From: Dolomitihabitans soli
GTDB taxonomy: Bacteria; Actinomycetota; Actinomycetes; Streptosporangiales; Streptosporangiaceae
Assembly: GCF_022213955.1 (NCBI RefSeq)
Contig: NZ_JAKNTW010000009.1
Coordinates: 149,580 to 213,579 of the forward strand
Length of the DNA: 64,000 nt
Reading direction: 5' to 3'
The notes beneath the pieces were generated by a model, which saw nothing but the letters and a program-made list of their open reading frames with translations, was not told the origin of the DNA and did no database searches. How positions within the stretch are numbered: position 1 is the stretch's first letter; the number at the start of each line of letters is the position of its first letter. The position numbers and the translations under genes were made by a program. Shown here in pieces: positions 59,492-64,000 of this stretch.

Positions 59492-60454
59492 ATGGCCAAG
59501 CGCTGGGGGATGACGGTCCCCTTCTTCGACCGCACGCTGGCGGAGTCCAAGGAGCTGATCGCCGAACTGCCCGCACTGGGCTACACCGACGTCTGGTCCG
59601 CCGAGGTGGGCGGCACCGACGGCTTCGTGCCGCTCGCGCTGGCCGGTGAGTGGGCGCCGGGCCTGCGGCTGGGCACCGCCATCGTGCCGGCCTCGACCCG
59701 TGGCCCGGCCCTGCTGGCCATGTCCGCCGCGACCCTCGCCGACCTCGCCCCCGAGCGTTTCGTGCTCGGCATCGGCTCCTCCTCCCCGGCGATCGTGGAG
59801 CGGTGGAACGCCGGCGAGTTCAGCAAGCCGTACTCCCGGACCCGGGACACGCTCCGGTTCCTGCGCAAGGCGCTGGCGGGGGAGAAGGTCACCGAGCGCT
59901 ACGAGACCTTCGAGGTCAAGGGGTTCCGGTTGGAGCGGGCGCCCAAGACGCCGCCGAAGATCGTGCTGGCCGCGCTCCGGCCCCGGATGCTCCAGTTGGC
60001 CGCGTCCGAGGCCGACGGGGCGATCACCAACTGGCTCGCGCCCGAGGACGTCGGGAAGATCAGGGCGGAGATCGGCGCCGAGACCGAGCTGATCGCCCGG
60101 CTGTTCGTGTGCGTCAGCGAGGACGCCGAGAAGGTGCGGGCGCTGGGCAGACGGATGCTGGCGGCCTACCTGACCGTGCCCGTCTACGCGGCCTTCCACG
60201 ACTGGCTGGGCCGGGGCGAGGTGCTGCGCCCGCTGCACGAGGCGTGGGCGGCGGGGCAGCGGCAGGACGCGCTCAAGGCGATCCCCGACGAGGTCGTCGA
60301 CGCGCTGATCGTGCACGGCGACGCGGCCACCTGCCGGGCCAGGATCGAGGAGTACGTCGCCAACGGCCTGACGACCCCCGTGCTCGCGCCCATCCCCGGC
60401 GGTGAAGTTCCCATCCCCCAGGCGGTCCGGGACCTCGCGCCAGGAACGCGCTGA
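59492..60454 (+). CDS. F420-dependent LLM-class oxidoreductase
   Basis: 320-aa luciferase-like TIM barrel: WSAEVGGTDGFVPLAL, LRLGTAIVPASTRGPALLAM, FVLGIGSSSPAIVERWNA and a phosphate-binding KIVLAAL. Matches actinobacterial F420-dependent enzymes that reduce or oxidise varied ligands. GGAGGG precedes ATG 59492. Substrate unknown; the amidohydrolase nearby may act on a related compound. Confidence 0.9.
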   Translation: MAKRWGMTVPFFDRTLAESKELIAELPALGYTDVWSAEVGGTDGFVPLALAGEWAPGLRLGTAIVPASTRGPALLAMSAATLADLAPERFVLGIGSSSPAIVERWNAGEFSKPYSRTRDTLRFLRKALAGEKVTERYETFEVKGFRLERAPKTPPKIVLAALRPRMLQLAASEADGAITNWLAPEDVGKIRAEIGAETELIARLFVCVSEDAEKVRALGRRMLAAYLTVPVYAAFHDWLGRGEVLRPLHEAWAAGQRQDALKAIPDEVVDALIVHGDAATCRARIEEYVANGLTTPVLAPIPGGEVPIPQAVRDLAPGTR

Positions 60455-60519
60455 TACCCCCCGGACGTTAACCACCCGAGCGGCCGGGGTAGGCCGTGGG
60501 TTGACTTCAGGGAGGCACG

Positions 60520-60852
60520 ATGGCGAAACCAGCGCGTACCGCGGCGGCCTTACGGGCGTACCGCGAGGTGAGCCGACCGGGCACGCCGGGTGTGACGGCC
60601 CGGTTGCGAGCCGTGCCCCGCATGATCGGCGGAGTGCTTCGCGGCCGCTATCCCGGGATGGCGAAGAGCAAGCTCGTCATGATGGGCATGGGAGTCGTCT
60701 ACATCCTGTCGCCCGTCGACGTCATCCCCGACTTCCTGCTCCTGGTGGGCGTCGCCGACGACTTCGGGGTCTTCCTGTGGCTGATGACCTCGCTGCTGGG
60801 CGAGAGCGGCCGCTACGTCGACTGGGAGCGCGCTAGAACTCCTCCGACCTGA
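60520..60852 (+). CDS. YkvA/DUF1232 membrane protein
   Basis: 110 aa. A basic N-terminus and the DUF1232 core GVVYILSPVDVIPDFLLLVGVADDFGVFLWLM. Short hydrophobic helices, probably membrane-associated. No activity known. GGGAGG precedes ATG 60520. Its 3' end overlaps the convergent amidohydrolase gene by 20 bp. Confidence 0.85.
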   Translation: MAKPARTAAALRAYREVSRPGTPGVTARLRAVPRMIGGVLRGRYPGMAKSKLVMMGMGVVYILSPVDVIPDFLLLVGVADDFGVFLWLMTSLLGESGRYVDWERARTPPT

Positions 60853-62029
60853 GCCAGGCCCGCGAGGGCAGCGGGTGACCGAAGAGGCGTGCGGCGTTGC
60901 CGTACGCGACCCTGGCGATGTCGGGGGGAGGCAGCGAGCCGAGGTTGCGGGCCACCGTCCGCTGGGTGTCCGGCCAGGTGGAGTCGGAGTGCGGGTAGCC
61001 GCTCTCCAGCAGCACGTGGTCGAGGCCGACGGCGAGCCGTACCCCCGACAGGGCCGCGTCGTTGAGCGTGCCGAAGTAGAAGTTGCGGCGCAGCACCTCG
61101 CTGGGCTTGAGTCCGCCCTCCCACTTGGCCTCGCCCGCCACCGGATGGTCCAGGGCGTAGTCGGCGCGCTCGGCGAGCATCGGCAGCCAGCCCACGCCGC
61201 CCTCGACGATGAGGATGCGCAGGTTGGGGTAGCGCAGCGGGACGCCCGACCAGAGCCAGTCGGCGCAGGCGAACATCGCGCTGGCCGGGATCAGCGTGGT
61301 GATGGCCTCGATGGGGGTGTCAGGAGACGGCACAGGCGCCCAGGAGGCCGCGCCGGTGTGCAGGCACACGACGGTGCCCGTCTCCTCGCAGGCGGCGAAC
61401 AGCGGGTCCCAGTGGCCACTGTGGATCGACGGCAGCCGCAGCCGGGTCGGGAACTCCGGGAAGATGACCGCCTTGAAGCCGCGGGCGGCGTTGTCGCGGA
61501 TCTCCTTGGCGGCGATCTCGGGCTCCGACAGCCACGGCAGCTGCAACGCGATCATGCGCTCGGGGTAGGTGCCGGCCCAGACCTCCACGTGCCAGTCGTT
61601 CCAGGCCCGCAGCACGGCGAGGCCGAGGTCCTGGTCGCGGGTCTTGGAGAAGACCGAGCCCGCCTGCCCGGCGAGCATGCCGGGAAAGCAGAGCGCGGCC
61701 CAGATGCCCGCGAGGTCCATGTCGTCGACGCGGGCCTCGATGTCGTGGCAGCCGGGCCGCATGTTCTCGAAGCGGACCGGATCGAGGGTCCACTGCTCTC
61801 GCGGCAGGCCGGCGCCCACGTCGAGCCCGGCACACGGGTAGGTGGCCCCGCCGTACCGCCAGACCTGGTGGCCCGCCTCGGTCTCGACGACCTTCGGCGC
61901 GTGGTCGGCGTATTTCTCGGGGAGCCGGTCCTCGAACATGTCGGGCGGCTCGATGAGATGATCGTCGGCCGAGACGATCACGTAGTCGCGCCGCCTCGGC
62001 TCGGGTTCGGGAAGCAGCGGCGAAGTCAC
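60833..62029 (-). CDS. Amidohydrolase family protein (metal-dependent hydrolase of the TIM-barrel superfamily)
   Basis: 398 aa from GTG 62029; the frame is open to TTG 62065, so the start is uncertain. VSADDHLIEPPDMF carries the first metal ligand region; CLHTGAASW (His) and VEGGVGWLPML follow, with a final YGNAARLFGHP. It resembles the amidohydrolase_2 group acting on ring-derived or acyl compounds in catabolic clusters. Near an F420-dependent enzyme and a TetR, so these may share a pathway. Confidence 0.83.
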   Translation of the reverse strand: MTSPLLPEPEPRRRDYVIVSADDHLIEPPDMFEDRLPEKYADHAPKVVETEAGHQVWRYGGATYPCAGLDVGAGLPREQWTLDPVRFENMRPGCHDIEARVDDMDLAGIWAALCFPGMLAGQAGSVFSKTRDQDLGLAVLRAWNDWHVEVWAGTYPERMIALQLPWLSEPEIAAKEIRDNAARGFKAVIFPEFPTRLRLPSIHSGHWDPLFAACEETGTVVCLHTGAASWAPVPSPDTPIEAITTLIPASAMFACADWLWSGVPLRYPNLRILIVEGGVGWLPMLAERADYALDHPVAGEAKWEGGLKPSEVLRRNFYFGTLNDAALSGVRLAVGLDHVLLESGYPHSDSTWPDTQRTVARNLGSLPPPDIARVAYGNAARLFGHPLPSRAWLRSEEF

Positions 62030-62216
62030 AGATAAACCGTATGACGCGGGCATCACACAGAACAAGCTGGGAGGTCTCCTGTTGGTATCCGTTGGGCAGG
62101 AACGCTCAATCAGAACGGCTCCACAGGCGCGACTCGGCCCGCTAACCAGGTGTACGGCCGGTCATCTCCGGACAGGGACCATCCCGGTCGTCATGCCCTG
62201 AGTTGCCCCTAGACCG

Positions 62217-63080
62217 TCACGGCCCGAGCGTTCCGGATCTTTCATGCCCCAGGTCGTCCTGGGCCGCACGCTCCGGGCCGTCCTCGCCCTCGGGCGCCTG
62301 GTCAGCGCGGTCCTCGTGGGCTGAGGCGGCGGCTCTGCGGTCGGCGGCCTCGCGCCGGATCAGGAAGTACCAGCCGCCGATCGCGATGACGATGAACACC
62401 CACCACTGCACGCCGTACGCCAGGTTGAGCCCGCCGCCCCCGCCGATGTCGGGCTCGGGGACCGGCGCGGGAGCCGGTTTCGCCGCGGGACTCTGCGCGG
62501 TCAGCTCGACATATCCGCCCAGCAGCTCGTACGGCAGGCCGGCCCGGATGGCGGGGGTGTCGATGAGCAGGATCTGTCCCGGCGGCAGGCCGGGCCGGTT
62601 GCGGATGCCGGAGGACGCCTCGCTCTCGGCGGGTCGAAGCCGCCCGGTGACCGTCACGTGCCCGGTGCTCGGCGGCGGCACCTCGGGGCGCGCGTCGGCG
62701 GTGGCCCCGGCCTGGACCCAGCCCCGGTTGACGAGCACGGCCGTTCCCTGGCCGGTGACGAGCGGGGTGAGGACGTAGAAGCCGGTCTGGCCGTTCTGCG
62801 GACGGCGGCGGACCAGCAGCTCGTGGGCGGCGTCGTAGGTGCCCGACGCGGTGACCGTGCGGTAGCCGTCGGCCTCGCGGACCACGCCGCCCGGTGTGGT
62901 CAGGCCGGCCACCGGTGTGGCGGTGGCGGCCATGTTCGCGGAGATCCTGGTGGTCGCGGATGAGCGCTCCTCGTAGCGCCCGAACTGCCACTGACCCAGC
63001 AGGACGAACGCGGGGATGATCAGCAGGACCAACACGTGGAAGCCCAGCCATCGAGGAGTGAGCAGGAACCGGTACACCAC
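62217..63080 (-). CDS. SURF1-family protein
   Basis: 287 aa: N-terminal helix (FHVLVLLIIPAFVLLGQWQ), extracytoplasmic SURF1 domain (YDAAHELLVRRRPQNGQTGFYVLTPL, VLVNRGWV) and a C-terminal helix before a charged tail (WWVFIVIAIGGWYFLI). By family it assists cytochrome c oxidase assembly. Starts GTG 63080. Monocistronic. Confidence 0.9.
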   Translation of the reverse strand: MVYRFLLTPRWLGFHVLVLLIIPAFVLLGQWQFGRYEERSSATTRISANMAATATPVAGLTTPGGVVREADGYRTVTASGTYDAAHELLVRRRPQNGQTGFYVLTPLVTGQGTAVLVNRGWVQAGATADARPEVPPPSTGHVTVTGRLRPAESEASSGIRNRPGLPPGQILLIDTPAIRAGLPYELLGGYVELTAQSPAAKPAPAPVPEPDIGGGGGLNLAYGVQWWVFIVIAIGGWYFLIRREAADRRAAASAHEDRADQAPEGEDGPERAAQDDLGHERSGTLGP

Positions 63081-63126
63081 CCCAGGGTAGGCACCGCCCC
63101 TACCGCTCCCGTCTCCGGCTCACGGT

Positions 63127-63564
63127 TCAGCCGGGACGCGGGGTGACCTCGCGCGGGGAGGGGACCTCGTGACCGTTCTCGCAGCGCAGGTGCTGTGCGA
63201 TCGGGGCGCCGCAACCGCGGTGGGTGAGCACCACGGGAGCGCACTCGTTGACGTAGTGGTCTCCCCAGTGCATCAGCGCGACCATGATCGGATAGAGGTC
63301 GAGCCCCTTCTGAGTCAGACGGTACTCATCGCGCTGGCGCTGGCCGGGTTCGCGGTAGGGGACCTTGCGCAGCAGATCCTCCTCGACGAGCCGGGCGAGC
63401 CTGGCGCTGAGCACCTGGCGTGGGGCGCCGGTCGCCGCCTGCATGTCGGCGAACCTGCGCACGCCGGTGAACGCCTCGCGGAGCACGAGGAACGTCCACT
63501 TCTCCCCGACGATCTCCAGGGTGGCGCCGATCGAGCAGTTGTCCACTCGGAAGGGCACGGTCAT
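63127..63564 (-). CDS. HxlR-family transcriptional regulator
   Basis: 145 aa from ATG 63564 (frame open to 63606). Winged helix of HxlR type (CSIGATLEIVGEKWTFLVLREAFTGVRRFADMQAATGAPRQVLSARLARL) and a C-terminal Cys-rich tail (RGCGAPIAQHLRCENG) that could bind metal or sense redox state. A leaderless promoter is visible directly upstream. Confidence 0.9.
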   Translation of the reverse strand: MTVPFRVDNCSIGATLEIVGEKWTFLVLREAFTGVRRFADMQAATGAPRQVLSARLARLVEEDLLRKVPYREPGQRQRDEYRLTQKGLDLYPIMVALMHWGDHYVNECAPVVLTHRGCGAPIAQHLRCENGHEVPSPREVTPRPG

Positions 63565-63570
63565 GCTCGA

Positions 63571-63599
63571 ATAGTAGGTCGTCGCCTTCTCCCGTCCAA
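63571..63599 (-). promoter_or_regulatory. Leaderless promoter of hxlR-like gene
   Basis: On the minus strand: -35 TTGGAC (63599-63594), 17-bp spacer, -10 TACTAT (63576-63571), then 6 nt to ATG 63564. The transcript should start at the ATG, which explains the missing ribosome-binding site. Confidence 0.65.
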
Positions 63600-63651
63600 T
63601 ATGCATCTGAGTCTAGTTGACATACTCAGGTGGAGACGTCACCCTGAGTCC

Positions 63652-64000
63652 ATGCTTGGAACTCAGGTGCGACCCGCCGACGTGGTCGAGATCCGGCTCG
63701 CCGGGCCCGGCGACGAGGAGAGGGTCCGCTCGTTCCTGTGCGGGCTGTCACTCGCCACCGCGACCTCGCGCTTCTTCGCCGGGATGACCCGTCCGAGCCC
63801 GAGCGTGCTGCGTTCCCTGCTCCTCCTCGACGCCCGGCGAGACGTCCTGCTCGCCGTACTCCCCGGCACCGACACGGTGATCGGTCACGCGATGAGCTTC
63901 CACGCCGCCCCCGGTTCGCCGGTGGAGATCGCGGTCGTGGTGGCGGACGAGTGGCAGGGCCTGGGGTACGGCTCCCGCCTCGTCGGCACGCTGCTCGGCC
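63652..64000 (+). CDS. GNAT-family N-acetyltransferase, 3'-truncated by window end
   Basis: At least 116 codons from ATG 63652. The acetyl-CoA-binding motif VADEWQGLGYGSRLVGTLL lies at the end, where the window stops. N-terminal VEIRLAGPGDEERVRSFL fits GNAT beta-1/alpha-1. Divergent from the HxlR-type gene, which may control it. Substrate unknown. Confidence 0.8.
   Translation, partial: MLGTQVRPADVVEIRLAGPGDEERVRSFLCGLSLATATSRFFAGMTRPSPSVLRSLLLLDARRDVLLAVLPGTDTVIGHAMSFHAAPGSPVEIAVVVADEWQGLGYGSRLVGTLLG

Overview
The window is a 64-kb piece of a high-GC actinobacterial chromosome. It carries the conserved rpsF-ssb-rpsR-rplI...dnaB block, actinobacterial-type regulators, F420-type oxidoreductase genes, GTG/TTG starts, stop/start overlaps and leaderless promoters. 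Gene content and order fit Streptosporangiales (Nonomuraea/Streptosporangium-like). This assignment is inferred from style and synteny, not from a database match.

Layout. 1-3.7 kb: two GT-C membrane glycosyltransferases, an endonuclease IV family protein and two small membrane proteins. 3.9-5.7 kb: rpsF-ssb-rpsR-rplI, closed by a hairpin terminator. 5.8-8.25 kb: a complete polar amino acid ABC importer, followed convergently by an APC permease and a MATE exporter. 11.2-15.2 kb: a cluster of five DnaA-box-like 9-mers, then dnaB. DnaB is interrupted by two inteins. The first is 444 aa, lies in the Walker A motif and has class 3 features (no Cys1, W/C/T signature). The second is 321 aa and class 1. 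15.5-21.8 kb: desaturase, phosphoesterase, Lrp/SMP-30 pair, SDR/TetR pair and a DrrAB-type ABC exporter. 21.9-25.6 kb: two tandem histidine kinases (the first with a decayed ATPase site) and a NarL-type regulator. 25.7 kb: a sliding clamp gene not linked to dnaA, followed by a gene graveyard. 27.4-31.5 kb: GntR and XRE-TPR regulators, PH-domain protein, small proteins, upp. 31.7-33.6 kb: two TadA-associated paralogues, a 100-codon reading frame made of 18-bp tandem repeats, tadA, tRNA-Ser(CGA).

33.9-36 kb holds two tandem neutral zinc metallopeptidases. 36-49 kb is accessory DNA: AraC, VOC, ArsR, MFS, PadR plus flavin monooxygenase, aminoglycoside-phosphotransferase-like, NmrA-like and winged-helix genes, ending in decayed sequence next to tRNA-Ser(GGA). 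49.8-57.9 kb returns to core genes: ffs (SRP RNA), dnaX, a GAF-domain regulator, ybaB-recR-DUF5063 gene, and ask-asd with an internal beta-subunit start. 58-64 kb: a secreted M15-like protein, TetR, F420-dependent oxidoreductase, YkvA-like protein, amidohydrolase, SURF1, HxlR and a truncated GNAT gene.

Replication and repair functions (ssb, dnaB, dnaN paralogue, dnaX, recR) are unusually well represented. Many one-component regulators have visible inverted repeats in front of their own or neighbouring genes. These make testable operator predictions.
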